In this document: positions 11,030 to 22,977 of the stretch, piece after piece
Position numbering within the stretch: position 1 is the stretch's first letter
How the letters are laid out: the number at the start of each line of letters is the position of its first letter
DNA from: Meconema thalassinum
Lineage: Eukaryota > Arthropoda > Insecta > Orthoptera > Tettigoniidae
Reading direction: 5' to 3'
NCBI GenBank assembly: GCA_946902985.2
Contig: OX336389.2
Span: 281,215,527 to 281,279,526, forward strand
Length of the DNA stretch: 64,000 nt
Notes under the pieces: generated by a model
What the model saw: only the letters and a program-made list of their open reading frames with translations
Told to the model about the DNA's origin: nothing
Databases searched by the model: none
Made by a program: the position numbers and the translations under genes

Positions 11030-11489
11030 GTCACGTGTTGCCACGTTAATGACTCAGGACACGTGGTGTATGACTACGAATAATGACGTACTCGTCTTCT
11101 TGTCGTGAATCCATGCGTATAGGCCTAAATAAACAAGGAAATAATACGAAACCTGGCCCCAAAATTTCTAGCAACGCTGTGAAGAGGCGTGTACTGGGGA
11201 AGGGCACTGGAGGCTAAAAAGTTGTGGGGTAGGGTGAGAAAGAAACAGCGACATATTCACACAGCCTTATCAATATACTATTGTTTACATCGGAAGCATG
11301 TACCTGATCTTGACATACGGGTGTGTCTATCACAAGCCAGTCAGGCTGGCTACAGACTGCATGCTTATGAGCAAAGACGATGCCACTTCACGCTTTTCTC
11401 GAAATCGGCGATCACTTCAAACACGTGCCAAGGCATTTATCAATCCCTTTGCCAAGATATATTCAAGTGTTTTTATGCACTATTGTATA
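11030..11489. other. unassigned spacer
   Basis: Two overlapping open frames (11189-11497 and 11298-11579) have no family signature, and the second runs into the MITE end. Nothing else is recognised. Confidence 0.35.
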
Positions 11490-11491
11490 TA

Positions 11492-12134
11492 CAGTGAAAC
11501 CTCTATTAAGAGACCATTGGCGGTTCCATGGAAAACTGGTCTCTTAGAGGGGTGGTCTCTTAATAGGAAGAGGCATTAAAAATAATGTTATACTGCTTTA
11601 TTAATAAGGTACATTTGGAACACATAATTGATTACAATTTATCTGCATTGGTTCACATTTATTACAAATTAATTACAATTGGTTATTTTCTGAGCTCTGT
11701 CATTTAAAAGAGTCACAAATTGATCTCTGTTTCAGATTAGCATATCTTTTTTAACGATTTCAATTTCTAGAATATCTCTGAGTGAGTTCGAAAGTCCATT
11801 CATTTGTTCTAGGTTCGAACAATCTTCTAGGAGAGCCGTTTTTTGTACTTTTTATACGTTACATATCACTTTTCTAATGGCATTGTATGCTGATGCAGTT
11901 CTGTGCCAACAGAACCATTGTTTACATCGTCACCCTCATCACCATATCCAATGGGAAGGCAGACGAGAAGTGGTCTTTTGATAGAGGCCAGACAGAGAAA
12001 ATGCCTGGTCTTTGGTCGGGGAGAGGGGTGGTCTTTAAATAGAGGTAACAAATACATTGACCTTATGAGGTTTTAAATCGGTTCCAAGAAAAGTCGGTCT
12101 TTAATAGGGGTGGTCTTTTAGAGAGGTTTCACTG
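11492..12134. mobile_element. pogo-type MITE, copy 1
   Basis: Non-autonomous element with termini CAGTGAAACCTCTATTAAG (left) and the inverted GAGGTTTCACTG (right), flanked by TA on both sides (11490-11491 and 12135-12136). The ends carry internal repeats of GGTGGTCT-type words. CAGTGAAACCTC termini plus TA duplications are known from pogo/Tigger elements of the Tc1/mariner superfamily. No transposase is left. A second copy lies at 43870-44495 in the opposite orientation. Confidence 0.85.
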
Positions 12135-12136
12135 TA

Positions 12137-12512
12137 GTTCCTTGTGAAATACGAATACAATGAGACAGGGCTGATTCTCGCTGCACTTGAAAGGATGGCA
12201 ATCTGCGCAGCTCCTTAACTCTAAGCCAGAGCGAGAGCGGAACAAGACAAGCCGGAAGACGAGACACCTACCGGTATTTAGTAGAGTATGAAACGTCTCA
12301 TGTTCTCCCTGCAAGGAAGTCCAGTCGCGCTCACGATAGGATCGCTGTCATGCACTTGTGATTACAATTGAAGTACTGCATATGGCCTCGGGACACTGCT
12401 GATAGGCCTATATAAAACTGGTAGCCAATGAAGTAGTGGTAACTTAAGCAGTGGCGTAGCACTCTGTCACAGTTGTATGAATATCGTGTTCACTATTTGT
12501 TAATAGTACATT
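12137..12512. other. unassigned spacer
   Basis: No gene recognised. AGCAGTGGCGTAGCACTC near 12450 resembles a hAT terminus, but no matching right end was found nearby. Confidence 0.3.
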
Positions 12513-12581
12513 ATGCAACGAGCCTATAATGGCAATAATTAAGACACGAGTGTCTTAATTACCATAATAGGCGAGTTGCAT
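12513..12581. repeat. 69-bp imperfect hairpin
   Basis: Inverted repeat from ATGCAAC to GTTGCAT with arms of about 33 bp and a 2-4 nt loop at TGTCTTAATT/AATTAAGACA. It is one of two strong hairpins about 360 bp apart, which may be parts of one non-autonomous element. Confidence 0.75.
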
Positions 12582-12871
12582 ACGACTGTTTTTGTTCGAC
12601 GATAATTATAACTATTTTATGTTCGAACATAAATATTCATAAATATCTGTCGAGATATCACCAGTTTTATGTACTGAACAGAGCGCATGGGACGCAGAGG
12701 ATACCTTGTATTTGGCCATGGCCTCCCGGAATATCTCATTATGACACTCGCCAAGCAGTGAAATTTAAAATAGGGGCCATGGAAGTGAGCGGAGGTGCGA
12801 TGCTATCCTAACCTAATTGGTCACACAACTGTTTCTTGAGCTCTGATTGGTGGGAGATACTGTATCATAAT

Positions 12872-12913
12872 GAAAACTTGTACTATAATGAGCCTCATTA
12901 TAGTACAGTTTTC
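12872..12913. repeat. 42-bp hairpin
   Basis: The arms GAAAAC...TGTACTATAATGAG and their inverse are separated by 2 nt. There is one unpaired base in one arm. Confidence 0.75.
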
Positions 12914-13035
12914 TGACATATAATATTTACATTTCGCCAGGGTCGAACATAAACGTTATTAAGGGACTCGTCATTCTCCCCCGCCTCAAGGATTTATAAT
13001 TTCCGAGATGTGGGTTGGAGACCATGGGATTCCAG

Positions 13036-13130
13036 CTGGTCCGACTCTGTGGTTAAATGGTTAGCAAGCTAGGCTTTGATTCCCAGCCAAGCCGTGGACC
13101 CTGATTCGGGGAATGGGTGTTTCTGAAGTT
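13036..13130 (+). repeat. SINE-D head fragment
   Basis: GGTTAAATGGTTAGCAAGCT and the TTTGATTCCCAGCC stretch match the tRNA-like head of the D family (compare 26182-26421). The 3' part is missing or too diverged. Confidence 0.5.
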
Positions 13131-13462
13131 TTCATGAAAGAAATACTGAAAATGAATAGAAAAATTAAAATAAAAAAGCTAAGTAAAATAAATTTAAAAA
13201 AACATGTAGACCAATAGGGGACAAAAATGCGTGAATACCAAGTAAAAATTGTTGTAGCTCATAATGTTAGTGGCAACTTCAATATATACAAGTTATATGT
13301 ACACAAAAGTATGTATTACCCGCATTTAAAGTTTTTCATATTTCAGAGGAAGCCTATGTTCGTTTAATGATGGAGTTACTGGTAGGCTGCTGGTACTGGA
13401 TGTTTATAACTAAACAAAAGTTTTAACTTCTTCTCCAACAGAATATTTTTTATTACAATATA

Positions 13463-14300
13463 CAGGGTGTCCGGCGTGGATCTATAATAAAGTGAAATTA
13501 ATATCTAGAATAGTAATAGAGAGAATTATTGGTGGTTTGTTTCTACAAGTAGAGAAACTTAAAATGTTTTTACACACCTAACAGCTTCGTCAGGAACTGA
13601 AACCTGACTACAAATCGCGATGGAAGGTTTGCGAAGGCAGTTCTGGCAAAATGTGACGAAAATGAGGCATTCCTTGACATGCTCTGTTTTTCTGACGCGG
13701 CTACATTCTACATTCCCGGGAAGGTGAACAGGATCGACTGCCGCATATGGGGAGGGAAATCCTCTGAACCATGGTACAGCAAGAACGTGAATGTGTGGTG
13801 TGCTTTGTTGAAGGACAGGAATAGAGGACTAGGACAATTTTTTTTCTAGGAGAGTACCGTTAATTCATAAAGGTACGTAGACATGTTGGAGTTATACGCT
13901 TTGCCACAACATCCTTCCAACAAGATGCGGGTATTGTGAGGAATGTCTTGGGCCGTATATTTCCAGGGGTAGTCATCCGATATCTTGCCCCCCCTGGAAG
14001 CCCAGACCTTACTCCACTAGATTATTTCCTGTGAGGCTTCGTCAAAAATCAAATGTAGGTCTACGAAAAACCAGTTTGTGATCTACTAGATCTACACCAT
14101 CGCATTCGAGAAGCTATCGTAAATTTTACACATACTATGCTACAAAATATGTGGAGAGAGGTGGAATGTCTGTCTCACCACTTATGGAGTTCATATCGTG
14201 GGGTATTGGGTATGAAAAAAACACATTTTGAGTTTCTCTACTTGTAGAAGTAAACCGCCAATAAGTTTTGCTTTATTTTACATCCAAGCCGGACACGCAG
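13463..14300 (+). pseudogene. degenerate mariner-like element
   Basis: Termini of about 85-100 bp are imperfect inverted repeats (CAGGGTGTCCGGCGTGGAT left, ATCCAAGCCGGACACGC right), with TA on each side (13461-13462 and 14301-14302). Between them, plus-strand translation in shifting frames gives NVWCALLKDR, YALPQHPSN, and a region equivalent to the mariner 'SPDLTPLDYF' motif at about 14002-14030, then KPVCDLLDLHHRIREAI. These match the catalytic half of a mariner-type DDE transposase. Multiple frameshifts and stops and the short 838-bp length show it is dead and internally deleted. Confidence 0.8.
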
Positions 14301-14302
14301 TA

Positions 14303-14937
14303 TTTAGTGACCATATTTCCAACGTTCTGTGTTTCATTCACGCCGTTCAAATACTAAATCATTTACCTCGTGACAAAGTTTCAAGTAACTCCCGTGCCTG
14401 CTACGGTATTTTGTTGCTACTGATGACAACTCATTTATTTTCCATACGACAGTACAATGGATGACTCAGTTAATTTCCATTACAGACATGGGCATATTCC
14501 ACATTCCGGTAGTATAAATATCTACGTATACAGTTTATTTATCTGTGTTTGACAGTGGACTAATGGTCTCCATAAACGAGAGTACTAATACACACCGTGA
14601 AAACAGAGATGAACGGTTTGATCCCGAACCACGTCGATTTTCGGCGGCTCTCTCCGAGCTTCTCTGCCCAAAATATTACAGTACACGATGCGGATAACCT
14701 TGACATCCCTAGTTCATAACTGAAGCAACAATAGCACCACATCACTCCAGCTGTGTACTTCATTAAAAATGGAAGATCTTACGCAAAAATATTCTATTTA
14801 ACACATTTTTTCGAGCAATAAGTGTTCTCGCTCTTTGGCCAATAAGTATATGTGTGAGTTGTCAGTGTGTTTCAGGAACCTATACCTAGCTACTGCACCA
14901 TAGATCTGAGCCAATTTGCCTTAGCCTTCCTCTACAA
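14303..14937. other. unassigned spacer
   Basis: Contains short open frames (14228-14464 plus, partly in the mariner end, and 14560-14763 minus) without motifs. No repeat recognised within it. Confidence 0.35.
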
Positions 14938-15082
14938 TCTGTCAGTTAAGTTAAGTTTTTGTTAAGCCGATACATTAGATAGTATTAGCTGTCAGTTAAG
15001 TGTTTGTTAAGCCGATACATTGGATAATATCAGCTGTCAGTTAAATGGTTGTTAAGTCGTGACATTCGATAACATTAGCTGT
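14938..15082 (+). repeat. ~45-bp tandem array, left segment
   Basis: About three units built on GTCAGTTAAGTGTTTGTTAA followed by GCCGATACATTAGATAATAT and TAGCT. The segment stops in mid-unit at AGCTGT where the LINE enters, and resumes in phase at 18010. Confidence 0.88.
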
Positions 15083-18009
15083 TGGGGTGCACGAAAGGAG
15101 CCTCCCCGAAGATTGTGACAGAAGAGCAATCGGGCGTACCGTGGGCAACGTCAGAAAATGATTAAAAATAATCGGACGGCTGATCCTTTCACTACCGAAT
15201 CAATTAAAACCAGTGGGCCTTTATCAAGGCCAGCACTCGTAGTTATGTCCATAAACATCGAGGGACTATCCAGCCAGAAAGAATATCTACTAGCAGATCT
15301 GTGCAGTCAATGTAACTGTGATGTCATTGCTGTACAAGGAACCCATAGAGGATCATCGGGACGAAGACCGAGAATCAAAGGTATGAGACTTATTCTGGAA
15401 CGGCCACACGATAATTATGGTAGTGCAATATTCTGTAAGAGCGGATTAAACATCACGTCTGTTGCTTTGTCAGAGGAAAACAACATCGAAATCCTCACTA
15501 TCGAAACAGCACAGTTCTCTGTAACATCTGTTTACAAGCCACCTGAAGAGAGCTTTGTGTTTAAGGAACCTATCAATTTCAAATATAGTAACATCAACTT
15601 AATAATTGGTGATTTCAACTGTCATGGAACTACATGGGGGTATAATTCTATAGATGAAAATGGTGCAGAGCTAGAAAAGTGGTCTGAAAATAATGGACTC
15701 AGTCTGGTTCATGACCCGAAACAACCACCATCGTTTAACAGCGGCCGATGGAGAAGAGGATATAATCCTGATAATTTTTATTACCAACAAATTAGCTGAG
15801 CAGTGCACCAAAATTGTTGGTAAGGCTTATTCCTCGCTCAAAGCATCGACCCTTACTATGCAGAATCGAACCAATTGTTAAACCAGAAAATGCACCTTTC
15901 CAACGTAGGTTCAACTTTAAGAAGGCGAACTGGCCTAAGTTCACTTGTGAACTTGATGTGGCCATAGGGGAAGTGGAACCACAACCAGAAAATAATGAAA
16001 CCTTTATTTCCGTAGGAAGCTGGACATGCACTGATGATTTCTCTCGGTCAGACACGCGCAGACAGATGGAATAGCTTGGTTTCTAATATCGACATGAAAC
16101 AGAATAGTAGACAAGCATGGCGTCTTCTTAAGAATCTCAGCGGAGATCCAACTAGCCCGCCTTTTAACTTTACTCAAGTAACTGCTAATCAGATAGCACA
16201 CCAAATGATCTTAAATGGAAAGACTTCAAAATCTAAGTCAAATACAATGAAACTTGAACGGTATATAGAAGAAGAGACTGACTTCTTTAAGGACCTGTTT
16301 ACGATGGAAGAACTTGTGAAAGCAATCAACGGTCTGAAATCGAACAAGGAAGGTGGGTTGGATGATCTCAGAGCGGAGCAAATAAAACAATTTGGACCAG
16401 CAACACTGCAATGGTTACTTTCATTGATGAACAACTGTACATCCAGGCTGAAGATTCCTAACGTATGGAGAAAAGCTCACATAGTTGCGATCCTAAAACC
16501 TGGGAAGGCTCCTGATAGCCCAAATAACTTTCGGCCAGTTTCAATTCTGTGTCACACCTATAAGTTGCTGGAGAGAATGAATCTTAATAGAATATCTGAT
16601 TCTATCGATAGCAAACTGATTTCTGAACAGGCAGGCTTTAGACCAGGCAGGTCATGCTGTGGACAAATTCTGAACCTTACTTAGCACATAGAGAATGGCT
16701 TTGAGGAAAAGTGCATTACTGGTGCAGCCTTCATAGATTTAACTGATGCTTACGACACTGTTTATCATAACACACTAATTCGTAAGATTTATGAACTGAC
16801 AAAGGACTACATGCTGACCTCACTGCTAAGAACTTCCCATGAGAACAGAAGATTTTACGTGTCTCTCCTTGGGAAAAAATAGTCGTTGGGGACTCCAGAA
16901 GAATGGACTACCTCAAGGTAGCGTCTTAGCACCACTGATTTACAATGTATACACCAATGACCAGCCCAAAACCGAAGGCACCAGGCGATTTATCTATGCA
17001 GATGACACTGCAGTAGCCGTGCAAGGTCATAGCTTTGAAGAAGTAGAGCATTCTTTGTCCTGTACTTTGGAAGAACTTGGTCGATACTATCACAGAAATA
17101 ATTTGAAGTCAAATCAAGCCAAAACGCAAGTTTGTGCTTTCCACTTGCGAAATAAAGAAGCCATAAGGACACTGAACATTAAGTGGCAAGGTGAAACAAT
17201 CCTTCATTGTTTTACACCAAAATATCTTGGTGTCACCCTCGATCGAACTCTGTCTTTTAAGCGACATTGCTTGAACACTAAAGGTAAAGTATCTGCACGA
17301 AATAACATAATAAGATGCCTGACAGGAAGGACATGGGGTGCTCACCCCACCACTCTCAGAACTTCAGCCCTTGGACTGAGCTTCTCAGCTGCTGAATATG
17401 CAGCACCAGTTTGGCTTTCTTCTCCACATTCCAAAGAAATGGACATAGCTCTAAATGAGACTTCCAGGATTGTATCTGGGTGCCTTAGACCCACACCACT
17501 TCAGAAGATCTACCCTCTTATTGGAATTTCTCCACCTCACGCCCGAAGAATGGTAGCAGCAGCATCTGAGAAGAAACGGCAAGAAACCGATTCAAGGCAT
17601 CCACTTTTCGGCCAACAGAGACTTAGTCAAGCAGCTTTTTGAAGGGAGTAACGGCCATCGAAGGCTCACAAGAAGCTGCCCGTGTGAAGATATGGAAGAC
17701 AGAAATAAAAGACCCAACTATTCCTCTATCAGAAAAAATGGCACCTGGTCACAACTTGCCATATGAAATTTGGAAATCATTGAACAGGCCGAGGACGGGG
17801 GTTTCAAGCTGCAAGAAAAATCTCAAGAAATGGAACAATGATGAGTTATGTGACTGCAGCATGTTACAATATCCAGAACACCTGCTGATCTGCCCCTTGA
17901 TGGAGGACATATGTTCAAAAGACGATCTTATGGCTGCAAATACTAATGCTCTAACTGTTGCTACTTACTGGCAAAATGTAATTTGATTCGGACATAGAAA
18001 ATAAAATAA
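15083..18009 (+). mobile_element. I-like LINE insertion in the array
   Basis: 2.9 kb non-LTR element flanked by AGCTGT (15077-15082 and 18010-18015), a short target duplication inside the array unit. The 3' end is A-rich (AAAATAAAATAA). There is no complete ORF1, so the copy is probably 5'-truncated. The array phase continues across it, showing it inserted after the array had formed. Confidence 0.8.
15158..17986 (+). pseudogene. broken LINE ORF2: endonuclease and RT
   Basis: Four main frames make up one damaged ORF2. 15158-15796 is an apurinic-type endonuclease: VVMSINIEGL, DVIAVQGTHRG, LIIGDFNCHGTTWG. The usual catalytic Glu in the 'QETH' motif reads Gly here. 16034-16684 starts the RT: WRKAHIVAILKPGK, then NFRPVSILCHTYKLLER, then ISEQAGFRPGRSCCGQ. 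It ends at a stop near 16681. 16839-17642 holds GLPQGSVLAPLIYNVYTND and the catalytic FIYADDTAV (YADD), then the thumb (YLGVTLDRTLSFKRHC). 17639-17986 carries a C-terminal Cys/His-type tail (DCSMLQYPEHLLICPLMED). Stops and frameshifts between parts make it non-functional. The motifs fit the I/Nimb-type group; the exact clade is inference. Confidence 0.85.
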
Positions 18010-18256
18010 AGCTGTCAGTTAAATGTTTGTTAAGCCTACACATTAGATAATGTTAGCTGTCATTAAAATGTTTGTTAAACGGATACATTAGATAATATTA
18101 GCTGTCAGTTAAGTGTTTGTTAATCCAATATTAACAGAGATTGGTTGTCTTATTCGGTCACTGAAAATAAGATGTACTGTTGAGATTGTATTAACTCTCA
18201 GTTAAGTGTTTGTTAGGCCGATATATTAGAAAATATTAGCTGTCAGTTAAATGTTC
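18010..18256 (+). repeat. ~45-bp tandem array, middle segment
   Basis: About five units continuing the same array (CTGTCAGTTAAATGTTTGTT and variants), interrupted at 18128-18191 by a 64-bp block of hAT coding sequence and ended by the hAT insertion at 18265. Confidence 0.85.
18128..18191 (+). other. 64-bp hAT coding patch within the array
   Basis: Identical to 18926-18989, inside the neighbouring hAT transposase frame, at 63 of 64 positions; the single difference is G for C at 18182. It replaces the middle of one array unit, leaving GTGTTTGTTAATCC before it and AACTCTCAGTTAAG after it. It lies outside the hAT terminal repeat and 8-bp duplication. Confidence 0.9.
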
Positions 18257-18840
18257 GTTAAACACAGTGGCGCCCACGCCGTATGTCAGGTCAGGCGAAT
18301 GCCCGACCTGATTTGGGGTGGGTCTATAAAACGGGGAGGGATCCCAAAATATGGAAGACGAAAAAAAGGGAGAAGGAAAAAAGAGGAGGGGAAAGAGAAA
18401 GAAAAAGAGAAGAGGAAAAGAGAAGAGGAAGAGAAACGCAATAAAACTACTTACTATGTGGGGTCGTGAGGTGTACATAAGTTGTACACGTCCGAACAAT
18501 TAACGAAAACACGAAAGTTGTAAGCAAGTTCCTAAACGGAAAGGGAGGAAAATTAGAAAATTAGAGAAGAAAACTACTTTGCTTTGACCAGTGGCGTGTG
18601 CCTTATGCTTAGGCCGGTGCCTTAAAATGGGGCGTGTTCTCTATGAGAGTTAAACAGCAGTACTAGAAATAACTCATCTTGATACCGGTATAGACAAAGA
18701 AGCTTGCCTGTTGGAAAAATAATCGAGTTCTCTACTAACTTTTGACGACAAAGGCTAGGCTGGCAAAAATAAAGCGTTTTACTCCCGAAATACTCGATAA
18801 AGTTCTAAACTTAGGTGCTTGTCAACCAACATAAAAAGAA

Positions 18841-21800
18841 ATGTGCGGCGGAGAGATTCCTAAGGATTCAAAAGGGCGCAAGTTCCATTCAGCATGGTAT
18901 TCCAGAAAAATGCAAGACGGGTCCCATATTAACAGAGATTGGTTGTCTTATTCGGTCACTGAAAATAAGATGTACTGTTCAGATTGTATGCTTTTTGGGA
19001 AGAATCCTCAAAAGGCTTGGGCATGTAGTGGTTTTAACACGTGGAAATCAGGCACTCTGACCATCATCGCACACGAAATATCGAGTACTCATGTCGATGC
19101 AGCTATTGCGCGAAGGTTTCGCGAGTCTTCTGTACCAGTAGGCCTACAGAAGTGCGGACATTGCTAGAAATGGGTTAATAGTGAAACAGTAGATCGACAT
19201 TAAATTATTTGTAGGCAGACGTCGTTTGACTTTTCGCAACCATCGAGAGTCATGGCTTAACAGACTGCGGGGTAATTTTAAAGATCTTTGCGCTCTTCTT
19301 GGGGAATATTCGCCACCGATGGCAGCTGACTTATCAAGTTTGCAGGCTCGAGGCAAAAAGAGTTCTTTTCGTTTATATCATCGCGGCGACAAATGATGAT
19401 GATGATAATTGTTGTTTTAAGGGGCCTAACATCTAGGTTATCGGCCCCTAATGGTTTGGGTGATCGTAAAGATGATAATGAAATGTACCTAAACTATAAC
19501 TAAAACTAACTACTAACGTAGGCTATATACTAGAAGAAGAAATGAAAAAAAAAGGAGAATATGGCAAATAAAGGACAGGAGGAAAAGAAATGCCCTCAAC
19601 CCTCGAAGAATGCGGATTGAGGGACTTGGAAGGAAGGAGAGCCATGAAAGGCAGATAGGAAAGTGAAAGAGGAGAGGGTCCGCCCCCACAGGTAATGGAT
19701 AAGAAGGGGAAACCGGACCCAGCTCAGGAATCCCTCGGAATCGCCAACTCCCGAACTCACCAGCCGTGAGCCCCTGAGGGTGTAGCAATATCCAGGGTGC
19801 ACCAGAAGTGGTGGGGCTACATACACCCTGCCTCCTTGAGGGCCTTGAGCAGAAGGCAGGAGATAACAGGAGAAGAAAAAGAAGGCTGACCCCTCGCAGA
19901 AGGAGGGTATCAGAAAAGATGAGACAAGGGCCAATTAAGGCGGGAAAGGAAAAGACTCCCTAGGCCTCGGATACCCTAATACCGTCGGGGTCGGAAGAGA
20001 ACAAGAGTTGACCAAGTGATGTCGACATGAAAGAAGACGGAGAGGAGCCCGGCACAAGTAAGTGGAAGCAATGCTGGACTTAGCTGGGGCCCCGTGGTCG
20101 CCAACCCACCTGCCACTAGATGTGAGCCCCTGGGGGAGCGGCGACAAAACCAACAAAAATGTTTAGCATGGCTTGCGATGGTACGTTTGACAAGTCAAGA
20201 AAGGAACAAGTGTATTTTATTGTAAGGTACGCTGATGATAAAACTGATCTCATTCATGAAAGGCTAATAGGTCTTGTAGAATCGCCATCTACAACAGGTA
20301 CTTTCAAAAACTTGTGCACTCAGCGCGGACTTAACTGGAGATCTCGCATAACGGCGCCGCAAACATACGTGCTGAAAACAAAGGTCTACAAGGTTTGATT
20401 CCAGAAGTTAATCGTATGGCTGTATATATCTGCTGCTGGGCAGATAGGCTAAATCTGGTTGTTATTAAGCCTATAGGATTTTCGTTGGATGCCGTAGACC
20501 TTTTTGGAAATTTAGAAAAATTGTTTGCTTTTATAACTAGCTCCAAGCAACGCGTTGAAGTGTACAGTAAAATGCAAACTAAACACTATGAGAAAAAAAA
20601 CTCTTTTTAGATTGAGAAGGGTTACTACCACTAGGTGGATGTCCCATTCGAGGGCTTTAGATACAGTACTTTTGACTCATGATGCCGTGATTGAAACTCT
20701 CGAAGAAATAAGGCGTATTGAAGCACCAGGAAATTATGAAGCTGCAGCCCAAGCCGCTGGACTGATCACTTATTTCACCAAAGAAAAATTTGTCTACACA
20801 GCAATAGCTTTTGTAAAAATATTTGCAATTGTTGATCCGTTCACAAAAATTTTACAAAGCCATATATGGATCTTTTATCAGCTAAGACCGTGCTTGAATC
20901 AAATTTAGCAAGACTTGCAAAACTGCGATTTTTTTTAAATTGTATCAAGTTGGAAGCTGAAGATTTCATGCAGAAATCTAACACTGAGTTTGTGCCTTTA
21001 CACCAAACTAGTCGTCTGAGAAAGAAGAAGAAAATGCCAGGCGAGTTAGCAAACGATGAGCCTATTGCTGACCCTCTAGAAATCTTTAGGGTTCACACTT
21101 TCCTTGAATCTGTGGACGTTGTCGTGAGTCAAATGAAAGAACGTTTCATGGGTGAGACCAACAATGACAAAATTGTTCTTGGACTCCTGAAAGACATGGC
21201 TTTATTGTCTAAAGCCCGCTTAACTCAAGTTCGAGAAAATAGTGAAAGTTTGCCTGTGGATGCCTTTGCTTGTTTCACATCAGTTTATGGCAAATTCTTT
21301 GATGATGAAGAGGCGAGGAATGAATACATAGCATTTTCCCGTTGATTTGAGGGTATTCTAAAATCAATCCCTCTACCCGAGAGACTTCACGATGAGCCTG
21401 TGTCATCCGAACCCGTGCAATCGCAATCAGATTTGGACGGAGATAGCGAGGATGAAGATCTAGGCGGTTTAGAGAATGAACTGAGACCGATAGTTGCTTT
21501 TGATGATGCAACAGACGGCGACATCATAACGGTACCGGAGATAGATCCTCATGAAGATGTAGACGATTCTGTGTGTAAGAGTGAGGAAGAGGAGGAAGTG
21601 GAAAACGAAGCTAAGCGAATGGGGAAGATGAAAATAGGAAGGAAAAAGATGAACAGCGTAATGTTGACAGCCCTCTTGAGATTTTCAGAGCATTTTGCTT
21701 AGCTAAACTTACAAGTGTCTTCCCAAATTTGAATTTTATCTTGAAGATTGCTGTCACTCTCCCAGTAGCGAACGTTTCGAATGAAGTCTCCTTTTCCAAG

Positions 21801-21962
21801 CTTAAACGCGTAAAAACAGACTTGCACACCACCATGGGTGGTGATCGTCTGGAGGCTTTACTTAGCATTGCAAGTGAATGGGATATTGATATTGATTTTG
21901 AAAAAGTCATTTACATATTCGCATCCAAGAGCTCTCTGCTTGCAAAAAGCCTTTTATTATAG
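18841..21962 (+). pseudogene. hAT transposase (TTF zinc finger, DUF4371-like)
   Basis: Coding blocks in several frames, in the order of the ZMYM1-like hAT family. 18841-19137 is a TTF-type zinc finger: WYSRKM, RDWLSYSVTENKMYCSDC, then the HEISSTH histidines. 19210-19393 gives NHRESWLNRLRGNFKDL, before the retroposon. 20159-20398 resumes with FSMACDGTFDKSRKEQVYFI. 20395-21345 carries CCWADRLNLVV, TTTRWMSHSRALDTV and a helical region. 21400-21702 is acidic. 21729-21962 is the C-terminal dimerisation block with LPVANVSNEVSFSKLKRVKT. Frameshifts at about 20400, 20600, 20880 and 21345 plus the 744-bp insert make it inactive. The function in family terms is DNA cut-and-paste transposition in the nucleus. 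Confidence 0.88.
19394..20137 (-). mobile_element. 744-bp retroposon with (TCA)n tail
   Basis: Bounded by the 11-bp duplication GCGGCGACAAA (19383-19393 and 20138-20148), which lies within the transposase coding sequence. On the minus strand it starts CTCCCCCAGGGGCTCAC and ends with GATGTTAGGCCCCTTAAAAC then ATCATCATCATCA. It contains a twofold internal repeat (GGGGCTCAC...GTTGGCGA, about 20090-20132 and 19725-19775). There are C/T-rich stretches but no RT motif, so it is non-autonomous, probably moved by a LINE with a matching TCA-type tail. Two long minus-strand open frames (19513-19788, 19596-19934) lack any recognised domain. Confidence 0.82.
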
Positions 21963-22977
21963 CAGCTGATTGTGTAGCTTGATTTTTGTCTCAACTTGAT
22001 TTCGACGCTCATTTATGAATGTGTTTTATTGATTGTATTTCTAGTATTGTAGCTTGATTTTTTGGCATTCGAAGCTTATTCATTAAGGTTCTGTATTGCA
22101 GCTTGACCTTGATTTTTGCCTGGAATAAAACACCTCGATTTCAAAACTCATGGTTTAATTTTTATGTCGAAATCCTACTCAATGTTTACTTCTGAAAAGT
22201 GTTACGGTATGTTTTCATGTCGATCGCACAACTGTCTATAGTGCGTCTCTACCTCAAAAGAGACAGTATGGAATTAAATGTAGTATTTGCCTCTCACTCG
22301 CACTCCTATGTCCTGCAATTAGCTTCGTCCTCTTCTACGCCGGCGATGTTGCCATTTCCCAATAATTGAAAGTGATAAATCTAAGAAAATGTTTGCGTTA
22401 AGCTCTTTATGATGATGTAAAAATAAAAGCCATAATTAATTAACACATGGCCCAATTTTCACAATTACGATATTTTAGCGCGAATCTATATTTTTGTAGG
22501 TAGGGAAACTTATCACGCCATAGATAACGAACTAATGATCGCAACAGATCAAGAATTTATTTTTAGATTGCATGATGTTGGTAGAAGATACCCTATTTCT
22601 CAGGGCAGTAATTATTTTCATAATATGAAAGTTATGTTTTTTTTTTTCTTAAATGTTACTTGAAAAATCTGGGATGGTCTCACACAAAAGTTACATAGCG
22701 AGAACCATTTTTGCTGTTGACTTCACGTTGGTGAATAAGCGAGAAGAAATGTTCATTAACGCCTGAAATAGTTTTTAAAACAAACCAGAGCTCGATATCA
22801 GATAGCATTCATAAGTTATAGCACTTTGCGTACTCCTCCCGCCCAGCGCTGACGCACCGAAAGTTTGTTGACTTATGTGGCCCGTAGGGTATCTCCCCGA
22901 CTGCATTTGAAGGAGGGTAGGTGATGGTGTGAAGTTAAACTGTGAAATGAAGTGGAGCTTGTGTTCTTTATAAATTG

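Noticed and set aside
12448..12470. hAT-like terminus CAGTGGCGTAGC
   Set aside because: No matching right terminus or 8-bp duplication was found within range.
18251..18499. Lys/Glu-rich and Phe/Leu-rich frames on both strands
   Set aside because: They come from an AG-rich run (about 18355-18440) near the hAT left end; not a gene.
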